64,000 bases of DNA from Herminiimonas sp. (GCA_027310305.1 DAIDBD010000110.1:1-64000), one strand, 5' to 3'; counted from the first letter of the stretch, positions 27,186 to 36,739 are shown. The notes: generated by a model not told the origin, from the sequence alone. Numbers and translations are program-made.

Positions 27186-27875
27186 TCACGCATGAAACCG
27201 CCGCAGCCCATCCAGATCTAGGATGGTGATGCTGCCGTAATCGACCTTCAGCAAGCCTTCCTTTTCCAGCACCTGCAATGCCTGGTTCGCGCGCTGGCGC
27301 GACATGCTGCACAGATTGCCGATTTCTTCCTGCGAGATTTGCAGTTGCCGGCCGAAGCCGGGATTCAGATACGGATTGAACAGTGCGGCCAGGCAACGCG
27401 CGACGCGCGCATCGGTGTCGAGCATGCGGCCGTACTCGACCAGTGAAATGAACAGCCCGAGCCGCTCGTTGAGTTGCATCAGCAGGAAGCGGTTGAACGG
27501 AATGCTGTTGTCGAGCAGCCAGTTGAAGGTAGCGCGCGGCATGTACGCAAGATGGCTGTCGCGCAGCGCGACCACGTCGTATTTGCGCGCCTCGGTCTTG
27601 AGCAGCGAACCTTCGCCGAACCAGCCGCCGGTCAGCATGCCGGTGAACGTCACCGTCTTGCCTTCCGGCGACACGCTGCTCATTTTCAGCAAGCCTTCGG
27701 TCACGCCGATCCAGTAATCGACCGGATCACCCTTGCGGCACGCATAGCCGCCGGCCGGAATGAATCGCTCGATCATTTCGGCTACTACACGCGCCATTTG
27801 TTCACCGGTCAGCGATTTCGCCCACATGGTTTGGCGCAGCAATAAATCTTTGAGGGAAGGTTTGATTTCGGTCAT
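27186..27875 (-). CDS. Crp/Fnr-family transcriptional regulator
   Basis: About 229 residues from the ATG at 27875. An N-terminal cyclic-nucleotide-type beta-roll (about 20-130, G-W-F-G-E-G-S-L-L) is joined to a C-terminal winged helix (about 155-225, Q-E-E-I-G-N-L-C-S-M-S-R-Q-R-A-N-Q-A-L). No N-terminal Cys cluster is present, so it is not an FNR iron-sulfur sensor. It is divergent from the acyl-CoA ligase gene and shares a 176-base control region with that operon, which makes the operon a likely target. Confidence 0.88.
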   Translation of the reverse strand: MTEIKPSLKDLLLRQTMWAKSLTGEQMARVVAEMIERFIPAGGYACRKGDPVDYWIGVTEGLLKMSSVSPEGKTVTFTGMLTGGWFGEGSLLKTEARKYDVVALRDSHLAYMPRATFNWLLDNSIPFNRFLLMQLNERLGLFISLVEYGRMLDTDARVARCLAALFNPYLNPGFGRQLQISQEEIGNLCSMSRQRANQALQVLEKEGLLKVDYGSITILDLDGLRRFHA

Positions 27876-28051
27876 TGTGCGATGCAATATCGAAAGTCGG
27901 CAGATTGTCTGCGAAATGACATCCATGCCGTTCGACACGAACTACTATCATCCCATAAAAGCAGCAGCTTCCGCGTCGGCGGCCGTAAGACCGGCGTAAG
28001 CATCGCAGAACAGACTGACTGCAAGCTGACATATAAAAACAGAGGCAGACG

Positions 28052-30013
28052 ATGGCGGAGACAATCCAGCGTCCCGGAACGCAAACGTTCCCGGGACTGT
28101 TGCTGCAACATGCGCAAACGCGCCCGGACAAACCGGCCTTCCGCGAGAAGGATCTCGGCATCTGGCAAACCACGACCTGGGGCCGGGTCAGCGACGAAGT
28201 GCGCGCACTGGCTTGCGGACTGGCCGCGCTCGGCTTCAGGCGCGGCATGAATCTGGCGATCATCGGCGACAATCGGCCGCGCCTGTACTGGGCGATGTCG
28301 GCGGTGCAATGCCTGGGCGGCGTGCCGGTGCCGCTGTATCAGGATGCGCCGGCGGCCGACATGGCGTATGTGCTCGACAATGCGGAAATCGATTTCGCGA
28401 TCGTCGAAGACCAGGAACAGGTCGACAAGCTGTTCGAGATCAAGCAAACGCTGCCGCGCATTTCCCATATCCTTTTCGACGACGAACGCGGCATGCGGCA
28501 TTACGCGCAGCCTGAACTGAGCTCGTATGCAGCGGTGCAGCAGCTGGGCCGCGAATTCGACCGGGCCCATCCGGATTTTTTCATGGAGGCGGTCAACGCG
28601 GTGCGGCCGGACGACGTCTGCGTCATTCTGTACACCTCCGGCACCACCGGCAAACCGAAAGGCGTGTGCCACTCGCACGCGGCGATGATTGCGACCGCGC
28701 GCGTGCTGGCCGATTTCGATCATCTCGACGGCAGCGACGACATGCTGTGCTATCTGCCGCTGGCCTGGGTCGGCGACTTCCTGTATTCGTTCACGATGTC
28801 GCATATCGCCGGCTTTTGCCTGAATTGCCCGGAGTCGCCCAATACCGTGATGACCGATCTGCGCGAGATCGGGCCTACCTATTATTTCGGGCCGCCGCGC
28901 GTGTATGAAAATATCCTGACGCAGGTGATGATCCGCATCGAGGACGCGAGCTGGATCAAGCGTACGCTGTTCCACCATTTCATGCGCGTGGCGCGGCGCG
29001 TCGGCATCCGCATTCTGGACGGCAAGGGCGGCGTCGGACTGGGAGACCGGATGCTGTACGCGCTGGGCGAACTGATGATTTACGGGCCGCTGAAAAACGT
29101 GCTCGGCCTGTCGCGCATCCGCGTTGCTTACACCGGCGGCGAAGCGATCGGGCCCGACCTGTTCGATTTTTATCGCTCGCTCGGCATCAACCTCAAACAG
29201 TTGTACGGCATGACCGAAACCTGCGTGACGGTCTGCATGCAGCGTTCCGGCGACGTCAAGCTCGACACGGTCGGGCGGCCGATGTCCGGCGTCGAAGTGA
29301 TCATCGCCGACAGCGGCGAAGTGCTGGTGCGCTCGCCCGGCCTGATGACCGGCTACTTCAAGCGGCCGGACGCGACCGCCGAAGCGATCGACGCCGACGG
29401 CTATTTCCATACCGGCGACGCCGGCTTCTTCGACGCCGACGGCCATCTGAAAATCATCGACCGCGCGAAAGACGTGGGCCGGATGGCGAGCGGCACGCTG
29501 TTCGCGCCGAAGTACATCGAAAACAAGCTGAAATTTTTTCCGTTCATCAAGGAAGCGGTGGCGTTCGGCGACCGGCGCGAGCAATGCAATGCATTCGTCA
29601 ATATCGACATGGATGCGGTCGGCAACTGGGCCGAGCGGCGCGGTCTGGCGTACAGCGGCTACACCGATCTGGCGGCGCAGCCGGCGGTGTACGACCTGAT
29701 CGCCGAATGCGTCGAAAAGGTGAATGCCGATCTGGCGAGCGATGCGCTGCTGGCCGATTCGCAAATCCACCGCTTCCTGATCCTGCACAAGGAACTCGAT
29801 CCGGACGACGACGAACTGACCCGCACGCGCAAGGTGCGGCGCGGCTTCATCGCCGAGAAATACGGCGTGCTGATCGATGCGCTGTATGCGGACAAGGCAT
29901 CGCAGTATATCGAGACGCAAGTGAAATTCGAGGACGGCCGGCAGGGCAAGGTCAGCGCGGATCTGAAGATACGCGACGTGCAAACATTTGCAGCGGTACG
30001 GGAAGCGGCCTGA
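28052..30013 (+). CDS. AMP-forming long-chain acyl-CoA ligase
   Basis: A 653-residue ANL-superfamily enzyme of the long-chain (COG1022) type. The P-loop-like motif Y-T-S-G-T-T-G-K-P-K-G is at 194-204; Y-G-M-T-E-T and the hinge region H-L-K-I-I-D-R-A-K-D are present. It activates a carboxylic acid with ATP to its CoA ester. The start follows GAGGCAGACG. It overlaps the next gene (livG-like) by three bases (ATGA-type junction), and such ligase-plus-Liv-transporter operons are common in Burkholderiales, which suggests activation of the imported acid. Confidence 0.92.
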   Translation: MAETIQRPGTQTFPGLLLQHAQTRPDKPAFREKDLGIWQTTTWGRVSDEVRALACGLAALGFRRGMNLAIIGDNRPRLYWAMSAVQCLGGVPVPLYQDAPAADMAYVLDNAEIDFAIVEDQEQVDKLFEIKQTLPRISHILFDDERGMRHYAQPELSSYAAVQQLGREFDRAHPDFFMEAVNAVRPDDVCVILYTSGTTGKPKGVCHSHAAMIATARVLADFDHLDGSDDMLCYLPLAWVGDFLYSFTMSHIAGFCLNCPESPNTVMTDLREIGPTYYFGPPRVYENILTQVMIRIEDASWIKRTLFHHFMRVARRVGIRILDGKGGVGLGDRMLYALGELMIYGPLKNVLGLSRIRVAYTGGEAIGPDLFDFYRSLGINLKQLYGMTETCVTVCMQRSGDVKLDTVGRPMSGVEVIIADSGEVLVRSPGLMTGYFKRPDATAEAIDADGYFHTGDAGFFDADGHLKIIDRAKDVGRMASGTLFAPKYIENKLKFFPFIKEAVAFGDRREQCNAFVNIDMDAVGNWAERRGLAYSGYTDLAAQPAVYDLIAECVEKVNADLASDALLADSQIHRFLILHKELDPDDDELTRTRKVRRGFIAEKYGVLIDALYADKASQYIETQVKFEDGRQGKVSADLKIRDVQTFAAVREAA

Positions 30014-30828
30014 TGAACGATAGAGCGATGGCATTGAACATGGCAACCGCGCGGCAGATCGGCGACGCGATTCTGAGCCTGCGGAATATTTCGCTGTCGT
30101 TCGGCGGCGTGAAGGCATTGACCGATATTTCGTTCGACGTGCGCGAACATGAAATCCGCGCGATCATCGGCCCCAACGGCGCCGGCAAGAGCTCGATGCT
30201 GAATGTGATCAACGGCGTCTATCGGCCGCAGCACGGCGAAATCATTTATCGCGGCCGGCACCGCAAGGACATGAATACCTATGCCGCGGCCAAGAGCGGC
30301 ATTGCGCGCACGTTCCAGAACATTGCGCTGTTCAAGGGCATGACGGTGCTCGACAACATCATGACCGGCCGCAATCTGAAGATAAAGAGCCACTTCCTGC
30401 TGCAGGCGCTGTACTGGGGGCCGGCGCAACAGGAAGAAATCGCGCACCGCATGAAGGTCGAGGAAATCATCGATTTCCTGGAAATCCAGCATATCCGCAA
30501 GACGCCGGTCGGGCGCCTGCCGTACGGCTTGCAAAAGCGCGTCGAATTGGGCCGCGCGCTGGCGGCGGAGCCGGAAATTCTGTTGCTCGACGAGCCGATG
30601 GCCGGCATGAACGTCGAGGAAAAGCAGGACATGTGCCGCTTCATCCTCGACGTCAACGACCAGTTCGGCACCACCATCGTGCTGATCGAGCACGACATGG
30701 GCGTGGTGATGGATATTTCGGACCGCGTGGTGGTGCTGGATTACGGCAAGAAGATCGGCGACGGCACGCCGGATGAAGTGCGCAGCAACCAGAATGTGAT
30801 TAATGCGTATCTGGGCGTGGCGCATTAG
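30013..30828 (+). CDS. Branched-chain-type ABC transporter ATP-binding protein, LivG-like
   Basis: 271 residues. Walker A G-P-N-G-A-G-K-S is at 53-60, Walker B is I-L-L-L-D-E-P-M-A-G, and the signature is the LivG-type L-P-Y-G-L-Q-K-R instead of LSGGQ. It would power uptake through the LivH/LivM-like permeases encoded next. The ATG overlaps the TGA of the ligase gene, so translation is coupled. The product starts inside a longer open frame whose upstream part is only antisense or out-of-frame ligase sequence. Confidence 0.92.
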   Translation: MNDRAMALNMATARQIGDAILSLRNISLSFGGVKALTDISFDVREHEIRAIIGPNGAGKSSMLNVINGVYRPQHGEIIYRGRHRKDMNTYAAAKSGIARTFQNIALFKGMTVLDNIMTGRNLKIKSHFLLQALYWGPAQQEEIAHRMKVEEIIDFLEIQHIRKTPVGRLPYGLQKRVELGRALAAEPEILLLDEPMAGMNVEEKQDMCRFILDVNDQFGTTIVLIEHDMGVVMDISDRVVVLDYGKKIGDGTPDEVRSNQNVINAYLGVAH

Positions 30829-30837
30829 GTTTTAGCT

Positions 30838-30948
30838 CCTTCCCCCTTGCAGGGGGAAGGTTGGGATGGGGGTAGTACCGTCAAACGACCTGTATGGTTT
30901 TTCGAAGGCACTACCCTCTCCCTAACCCTCTCCCTGCAAGGGAGAGGG
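30838..30948. repeat. BIME-like pair of inverted palindromic repeats inside the ABC operon
   Basis: Two hairpins face each other: CCTTCCCCCT/AGGGGGAAGG (30838-30860, 3-base loop) and CCCTCTCCCT/AGGGAGAGGG (30926-30948, 3-base loop). Their flanks also pair (the ACTACC-type arms), so the whole block can fold as one long stem. A third single copy of the second hairpin is at 44808-44830. It fills the 149-base gap between the livG-like and livH-like genes and could cause partial termination or differential mRNA stability. Confidence 0.75.
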
Positions 30949-30977
30949 AATTCTAAAGTGGTGAACAGGAACAGCGC

Positions 30978-31880
30978 ATGAATTTGAATTTCTTCTTCGA
31001 AGTATTAATCGGCGGCTTGCTGTCCGGCGTGATGTACGCGCTGGTGGCGCTCGGCTTCGTGCTGATCTACAAGGCGTCCGGCGTGTTCAACTTCGCGCAG
31101 GGCGCGATGGTGTTTTTTGCGGCGCTGACCTGCGTCAGCATCATCAATAAATTCGGCCTGTCGCTATGGTTCGCGATTCCGCTGACGATGGCGATCATGG
31201 TCGTGCTCGCGCTGGCCATCGAGCGGGTCGTGTTGCGTCCGCTGGTCAACCAGTCGGAAATCACGCTGTTCATGGCGACCATCGGGCTGACGTTTTTTAT
31301 CGAGGGGTTGGCGCAATTGATGTGGGGCTCGCAGGTCAAGCGGCTCGATCTCGGCATTCCGGATGTGCCGATGCAATTCCTGCTCGACAAATTTAATATC
31401 GTGATCTCGCAGTTCGACCTGGTCGCAGCGGGTATTTGCGCGATCCTGGTTACCGCGCTCGCCTTCGTTTTCTCGAAAACCAAGATCGGCCGCGCGCTGC
31501 GCGCGGTCGCCGACGATCATCAGGCCGCGCTGGCGGTCGGCATTCCGCTGCAGCAGATCTGGGGCATCGTCTGGGCGGTCGCCGGTTTCGTCGCACTGGT
31601 CGCCGGCCTGCTGTGGGGTGCGCGCAATGGCGTGCAGTTCGCGCTGACCTTTGTCGCGTTGAAGGCATTGCCGGTATTGATACTCGGCGGCTTTACCTCG
31701 GTGCCGGGCGCGATCGTCGGCGGCCTGATCATCGGCGCTTCCGAAAAGCTGGCGGAAGTGTATATCGGCCCGATGGTCGGCGGCGGCATCGAAGGCTGGT
31801 TTCCGTACGTGCTGGCGCTGCTGTTCCTGCTGGCGCGGCCGGAAGGATTGTTCGGCGAAAAAATCATCCGACGCATCTGA
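30978..31880 (+). CDS. Branched-chain-type ABC transporter permease, LivH-like
   Basis: A 300-residue membrane protein with about eight hydrophobic helices. The N-terminal G-G-L-L-S-G-V-M-Y-A-L-V-A-L-G and the loop A-V-A-D-D-H-Q-A-A-L-A-V-G-I are LivH hallmarks; the latter is the coupling loop to the ATPase. The conserved G-G-F-T-S-V-P-G-A-I-V-G-G segment is also present. It forms the inner-membrane channel with the LivM-like protein that follows. The cargo may be an organic or fatty/aromatic acid, given the ligases at both ends of the operon. Confidence 0.92.
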   Translation: MNLNFFFEVLIGGLLSGVMYALVALGFVLIYKASGVFNFAQGAMVFFAALTCVSIINKFGLSLWFAIPLTMAIMVVLALAIERVVLRPLVNQSEITLFMATIGLTFFIEGLAQLMWGSQVKRLDLGIPDVPMQFLLDKFNIVISQFDLVAAGICAILVTALAFVFSKTKIGRALRAVADDHQAALAVGIPLQQIWGIVWAVAGFVALVAGLLWGARNGVQFALTFVALKALPVLILGGFTSVPGAIVGGLIIGASEKLAEVYIGPMVGGGIEGWFPYVLALLFLLARPEGLFGEKIIRRI

Positions 31881-31940
31881 ACATGACGGCCGTTCCGGCG
31901 TGCGGCTGGAACGGCAAACCGAAATAACGAGGAAATGACA

Positions 31941-32999
31941 ATGTTCTACCGCGAAGCAGGCCAGTTCAAACCGACCTATCAGGCCGACAGCCAGATCTTC
32001 CCGATCCGGCAGGATCGGATCGGCATGGCTATCGTGCTTGCCGTTGCATTTCTGGCCGTGCCGCTGTTCGCGTCGCCCTATACCTTCTCGGCGATTCTGA
32101 TTCCGTTCCTGATTTTTTCACTGGCGGCGCTCGGCTTGAATATCCTGACCGGCTATGCCGGCCAGCTTTCTCTCGGTTCCGCCGCATTCATGGCGGTCGG
32201 CGCGTTCGCTTCCTACAATTTCATGTTGCGCATTCCCGGCATGCCGGTATTGCCGGCGTTCGCGCTCGGCGGCTTGTGCGCGGCGCTGGTCGGCATCGCA
32301 TTCGGCTTGCCTTCGCTGCGCATCCGCGGTTTTTACCTTGCCGCCTCGACGCTGGCGACGCAATTCTTCGTGGTGTGGTGCCTGACCAAGATCGGCTGGT
32401 TTACCAACTACAGCTCGTCCGGCGTGATCACCGCGCAAAAAATCACGATCTTCGGTTATCACTTCGATTCTCCGACCAGCAAATATCTGCTGACCCTGTC
32501 GATCGTCTGCGTGATGGCGCTGCTGGCGAAGAACATGATCCGCTCCAACGTCGGCCGCTCATGGATGGCGGTGCGCGATATGGACGTCGCGGCGGAAGTG
32601 ATTGGGTTCCGGTTGATGCGCACCAAGCTGCTGGCGTTTGCGGTCAGTTCCTTCTATTGCGGCGTGGCCGGCGCGTTGTACGCGTTTGCGTACCTCGGCA
32701 CGGTCGAACCGGAAGCGTACAACCTCGATCTGTCGTTCCGCATCCTGTTCATGATCATCATCGGCGGCGTCGGCTCGATCCTCGGTTCATTTCTCGGTTC
32801 CGCCTTCATCATCCTGTTGCCGATCGGCTTGAATATTTTTGCGCACAGCCTGTCGCTGCCCACTTCGGTGGCCTCGAATCTGGAACTGATGGTGTTCGGC
32901 GCGTTGATCATCTTCTTCCTGATCGTCGAGCCGCATGGCCTGGCGCGCCTGTGGCAGATCGCGAAGGAAAAGCTTCGTTTGTGGCCATTCCCGCACTAG
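31941..32999 (+). CDS. Branched-chain-type ABC transporter permease, LivM-like
   Basis: About 352 residues. I chose the ATG at 31941 because AGGA (31930-31933) is seven bases upstream; the ATG at 31935 is too close to it. Around ten hydrophobic segments and the LivM landmarks G-L-N-I-L-T-G-Y-A-G-Q-L-S-L-G and V-R-D-M-D-V-A-A-E-V-I-G (coupling loop) are clear. The last segment ends E-P-H-G-L-A-R-L-W, as in other LivM proteins. It pairs with the LivH-like permease just upstream. Confidence 0.92.
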   Translation: MFYREAGQFKPTYQADSQIFPIRQDRIGMAIVLAVAFLAVPLFASPYTFSAILIPFLIFSLAALGLNILTGYAGQLSLGSAAFMAVGAFASYNFMLRIPGMPVLPAFALGGLCAALVGIAFGLPSLRIRGFYLAASTLATQFFVVWCLTKIGWFTNYSSSGVITAQKITIFGYHFDSPTSKYLLTLSIVCVMALLAKNMIRSNVGRSWMAVRDMDVAAEVIGFRLMRTKLLAFAVSSFYCGVAGALYAFAYLGTVEPEAYNLDLSFRILFMIIIGGVGSILGSFLGSAFIILLPIGLNIFAHSLSLPTSVASNLELMVFGALIIFFLIVEPHGLARLWQIAKEKLRLWPFPH

Positions 33000-33091
33000 C
33001 TCGCTGTAGCAACAAGAAGCTGGCAAGGATTGTTTCTAGTGTTTGGTTTTGACAGGTCGTTTTCATTTCTGTTCTTAAAAGGAGAAGCACA

Positions 33092-34390
33092 ATGAAATTC
33101 ATCAAATCCGTTCTATTGGGCGCGGCTTTGCTCGGTGCCGTCGGCGTGGCCGCGGCACAAGAGCAATTCATTCCGATATTGTCGTATCGCGTCGGCCCTT
33201 ATGCAGCAGGCGGGTCAGGCTTTTTCGGCGGTGCGATCGATTACTTCAACCTGATCAACGCCAATGGCGGCATCAACGGCGTCAAGATTTCGTGGGAAGA
33301 ATGCGAAACGGAATACAACGCGTCGCGCGGCGTTGAATGCTATGAGCGCCTGAAAACCAAGAATGGCGGCGCATCGCTGATCGAGCCGCTGTCGACCGGC
33401 ATCGCTTACGGCATTCTGGATCGCGTCGGTACCGACAAGATCCCGATGACGACCTTGGGCTATGGCCGCTCCGACGCCGCCAACGGCAAGGTTTTCCCGT
33501 ATGTGTTTCCGCTGATCACCAGCTATTGGAACCAGGCGGCGGCGATGATCAAATACCTCGGCGACAAATCGGGCGGCCTCGACAAGCTGAAGGGCAAGAA
33601 AATCGTGCACCTGTATCACGACTCCGCATTCGGCAAGGAACCGCTGCCGGTGCTGGAAGCGCAGGCAAAGCAGTATGGCTTCGAACTGATCAAGATCCCG
33701 GTTGCGCATCCCGGCAATGAACAGCAGTCGCAATGGCTGCAGATCCGGCAGGCAAATCCGGACTTCGTGATCCTGTGGGGATGGGGCGTGATGAATGCGG
33801 TGGCGATCCAGAGCGCGCAACGCAACGGTTTCCCGCGTGAAAAAATGCTGGGCGTGTGGTGGGCCGGTTCGGAGGAAGACACCATTCCGGCCGGCGACGC
33901 CGCCAAGGGCTACACCACGATGACCTTCAACACGCCTGGCAATTATCCGGTGCTCGACGAGATTCGCAAGAAAGTCTATGACGCCGGCAAAGGCAATCTC
34001 AGCGACAAGAACCGTATCGGCTCGGTGTACCACATGCGCGGCGTAACCGCCGCCATCTTGTGGACCGAGGCAATCCGCAAGGCACAGGAAAAATACGGCA
34101 AGGGCAAGGTCATGACCGGCGAACAAGTGCGTTGGGGCCTGGAAAACCTGAACGTCGATGCCGCGCGCCAGAAAGCGCTCGGCGCGGCCGACATGTTCCC
34201 GCCGGTCAAAACGTCCTGCGATGACCATGAAGGTTCGGGCGCGGTCAAGGTCCAGCAATGGAATGGTTCCAAGTGGGTTGCCGTTACGCCGCAATGGGTG
34301 GTCGGCGACAAGGCGCTGACCCGCAAGCTGCTGGAAGAATCGTCCGCCAAATATGCGGCCGAGAAAAAAATCACGCCGGCCTGCCTGTAA
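33092..34390 (+). CDS. Periplasmic substrate-binding protein of the Liv-type transporter
   Basis: A 432-residue type I periplasmic binding protein. A signal peptide (hydrophobic 7-21, cleavage near A-A-A-Q-E) is followed by a mature domain starting F-I-P-I-L-S-Y-R-V-G-P-Y. The start has a strong AAGGAG. It is longer than LivK (about 345 mature) and resembles the urea/amide/aromatic-acid sub-group more than amino acid binders. It delivers the ligand to the two permeases upstream. Two hairpins follow the stop. Confidence 0.9.
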   Translation: MKFIKSVLLGAALLGAVGVAAAQEQFIPILSYRVGPYAAGGSGFFGGAIDYFNLINANGGINGVKISWEECETEYNASRGVECYERLKTKNGGASLIEPLSTGIAYGILDRVGTDKIPMTTLGYGRSDAANGKVFPYVFPLITSYWNQAAAMIKYLGDKSGGLDKLKGKKIVHLYHDSAFGKEPLPVLEAQAKQYGFELIKIPVAHPGNEQQSQWLQIRQANPDFVILWGWGVMNAVAIQSAQRNGFPREKMLGVWWAGSEEDTIPAGDAAKGYTTMTFNTPGNYPVLDEIRKKVYDAGKGNLSDKNRIGSVYHMRGVTAAILWTEAIRKAQEKYGKGKVMTGEQVRWGLENLNVDAARQKALGAADMFPPVKTSCDDHEGSGAVKVQQWNGSKWVAVTPQWVVGDKALTRKLLEESSAKYAAEKKITPACL

Positions 34391-34403
34391 TTCTTAACCG
34401 ATG

Positions 34404-34460
34404 CCGCTCCGCACAACGGAGCGGTTTCGCGTGAAGGCTTCACGGAGTTTTCACGCGAAA
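34404..34460 (+). terminator. Tandem hairpins after the binding-protein gene, likely attenuator
   Basis: CCGCTCCG (34404-34411) and CGGAGCGG (34417-34424) form an 8-bp stem with a 5-base loop. Directly after it TTTCGCGTGAA (34425-34435) and TTCACGCGAAA (34450-34460) form an 11-bp stem. The first is followed by TTT only, so termination is probably partial. Placed between the binding protein and the second ATPase gene, they would raise the dose of the binding protein relative to downstream genes. Confidence 0.6.
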
Positions 34461-34500
34461 CGGATTCGGCTCCATTTGATCGATCGACTGAACATACATC

Positions 34501-35340
34501 ATGACATTGCACACCGCACCGACCCCGTCCGATGTGACCCGGGCATACCTTTCCGTCAACAATATCGAAGTCATTTACGATCACGTGATCCTGGTTTTGA
34601 AAGGCGTCTCGCTGCAGGTGCCGCAAGGAAAAATCGTCGCATTGATGGGCGCCAACGGCGCAGGAAAATCGACCACGCTGAAATCGATTTCGACGCTGCT
34701 GCGCGGCGAGCGCGGCGATGTCACCAAGGGCAATGTCGAATTCAAGGGCCGGCGCATCGACCATCTGACGCCCAATGAACTGGTCAAGCGCGGCTTGTCG
34801 CAAGTGATGGAAGGCCGCCATTGTTTCGGCCATCTGACGATCGAGGAAAATCTGCTGACCGGCGCCTACACGCGCAAAATCCCGCGCGCCGAACTGAAGG
34901 AATCGCTGGACATGGTGTATCACTATTTCCCGCGCCTGAAACTGCGGCGCACGTCGCAAGCCGGCTACACGTCCGGCGGCGAGCAGCAGATGTGCGCGAT
35001 CGGCCGTTCGCTGATGGCGAAACCGTCGATGATTTTGCTGGATGAGCCGTCGATGGGGTTGGCGCCGCAAATCGTCGAGGAAATTTTCGAGATCGTCAAG
35101 GATTTGAACGGCAAGGAAAACGTGTCGTTCCTGCTGGCGGAGCAAAACACGACGGTGGCGCTGCGCTACGCCGACTTCGGCTACATCCTGGAAAACGGCC
35201 GCGTCGTGATGGAAGGCGCGGCAAATGAATTGGCCAGCAATGAGGACGTCAAGGAATTCTATCTCGGCGTATCGACCGCCGGGCGCAAGAGTTTTCGCGA
35301 CATGAAATTTTACCGGCGGCGCAAACGCTGGCTGGCTTGA
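34501..35340 (+). CDS. Branched-chain-type ABC transporter ATP-binding protein, LivF-like
   Basis: 279 residues. Walker A G-A-N-G-A-G-K-S is at 50-57, the signature is T-S-G-G-E-Q-Q-M and Walker B is M-I-L-L-D-E-P-S-M-G-L-A-P, as in LivF. The C-terminal tail (about 255-279, R-K-S-F-R-D-M-K-F-Y-R-R-R-K-R) is longer and more basic than in E. coli LivF. It is the second ATPase of the importer and is separated from the binding-protein gene by the tandem hairpins. Confidence 0.92.
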   Translation: MTLHTAPTPSDVTRAYLSVNNIEVIYDHVILVLKGVSLQVPQGKIVALMGANGAGKSTTLKSISTLLRGERGDVTKGNVEFKGRRIDHLTPNELVKRGLSQVMEGRHCFGHLTIEENLLTGAYTRKIPRAELKESLDMVYHYFPRLKLRRTSQAGYTSGGEQQMCAIGRSLMAKPSMILLDEPSMGLAPQIVEEIFEIVKDLNGKENVSFLLAEQNTTVALRYADFGYILENGRVVMEGAANELASNEDVKEFYLGVSTAGRKSFRDMKFYRRRKRWLA

Positions 35341-35464
35341 GCGGAGCACGCGATTCACACAAAAATCCGTTTTAACGCGGCGCTGAATAATTTCCCCGCC
35401 AGGCTTTTGCGTAAATCTTATTTATAAAATTACCGACGCGCGTTCAAGACAAGGGACGCGAAAA

Positions 35465-36739
35465 ATGAACAGGCCCGACATGTCCGATACTTCAGACTTT
35501 TTCGATGCTCTCGAAACCCGCGATCCGCGTACGCGCGAACGCGACCTGATGGCGCAGTTGCCGCGACTGATCGCGCGGGCGCAGTCTGCGCCAGGCTGGG
35601 CCCGCCTCCTGCATGGCGTTGACGCGACTGACATCGCTTCCCGCGCGGCGCTGGCGCAATTGCCGGTCACGCGCAAATCGGACCTGAAGGATCTGCAACG
35701 CAACGACATGCCGTTCGGCGGTCTGACGACGACGCCGGCACGCCGGCTCAACCGGCTGTTCATGTCGCCCGGCCCGATCTTCGATCCGGAAGGACACGGC
35801 CAGGATTGGTGGCGCTACGCCCGCCCGTTTCACGCGGTCGGCTTGCGCGCCGGCCACATCATACAGAACTGTTTTTCCTATCACTTCACGCCGGCCGCGT
35901 TCATGGTCGAAGGCGGCGCAATCAAACTCGGCTGCGCGGTGATTCCGGCAGGCAGCGGCCAGACCGAAATGCAGGTGCAGGCGATGGCGGCATTGAAGCC
36001 GGATGCGTATGTCGGCACGCCGTCTTTCCTGAAAATCATCATCGAGAAAGCGCGCGAGATGGGGGCCGACATCAGCAGCGTGCGGCGCGCGATCGTCGGC
36101 GCGGAAGCTTTGCCGCCGTCATTGCGCAACTGGCTGCAGGACAATGGCATCCCGCATGTGGTGCAGACCTACGGCTCGGCCGATATCGGCAACATCGCCT
36201 ACGAATCGCTGACCGGCGGCCGGGTCAATCCGGGCATGATCCTGGACGAAGAACTGATTCTCGAAATCGTGCGTCCCGGCACCGGCGAGCCGGTCGCCGA
36301 CGGCGAGGTCGGCGAAATCGTCATCACGTCGTTCAATCCCGATTATCCGCTGATCCGCTTCGGCACCGGCGACCTGTCGGCCGTGCTGGCCGGCCTCGCG
36401 CCGTGCGGCCGCACCAACACCCGGATCAAGGGCTGGATGGGACGCGCCGATCAGACCACCAAGGTGCGCGCGATGTTCGTGCATCCGTCGCAAGTGGCGG
36501 AAGTGGTCAAGCGCCATCCGCCTGTTCTGAAAGCCCGGCTGGTGGTGACCGGCGAAATGGCCAACGACGTGATGACACTGCAGTGCGAAGTGGACGATCC
36601 GGCCGCGACGGATATATCGGCGGCGATCATCGACACCATCCGCGACGTGACGAAACTGCGCGGCGAAGTGACGCTGGTGCCGCGCAACAGCTTGCCGAAC
36701 GATGGCAAGGTGATCGAGGATGCGCGCAGATACGAATAA
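35465..36739 (+). CDS. Phenylacetate-CoA ligase-like (PaaK family) enzyme
   Basis: A 424-residue AMP-forming ligase of the short PaaK-type. It has P-V-T-R-K-S-D-L near 67-74, an adenylate-binding Y-G-S-A-D-I-G-N-I-A-Y, and the late L-I-R-F-G-T-G-D-L-S segment. It would activate an aromatic or related acid to its CoA thioester. It ends the ABC-transporter operon, which opens with a different acyl-CoA ligase, so the imported acid may have two activation routes. The true substrate is unknown. Confidence 0.85.
   Translation: MNRPDMSDTSDFFDALETRDPRTRERDLMAQLPRLIARAQSAPGWARLLHGVDATDIASRAALAQLPVTRKSDLKDLQRNDMPFGGLTTTPARRLNRLFMSPGPIFDPEGHGQDWWRYARPFHAVGLRAGHIIQNCFSYHFTPAAFMVEGGAIKLGCAVIPAGSGQTEMQVQAMAALKPDAYVGTPSFLKIIIEKAREMGADISSVRRAIVGAEALPPSLRNWLQDNGIPHVVQTYGSADIGNIAYESLTGGRVNPGMILDEELILEIVRPGTGEPVADGEVGEIVITSFNPDYPLIRFGTGDLSAVLAGLAPCGRTNTRIKGWMGRADQTTKVRAMFVHPSQVAEVVKRHPPVLKARLVVTGEMANDVMTLQCEVDDPAATDISAAIIDTIRDVTKLRGEVTLVPRNSLPNDGKVIEDARRYE

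Noticed and set aside
29584-30012. Upstream extension of the LivG-like frame
   Set aside because: It lies fully inside the ligase gene in another frame; the ATG at 30013 gives a normal-length LivG protein.
27872-30118. 748-codon open frame on the minus strand
   Set aside because: It is antisense to the acyl-CoA ligase gene, is rich in His/Arg/Asp from GC-rich codon shadowing, and has no recognisable domain; the plus-strand frame carries all ANL motifs.
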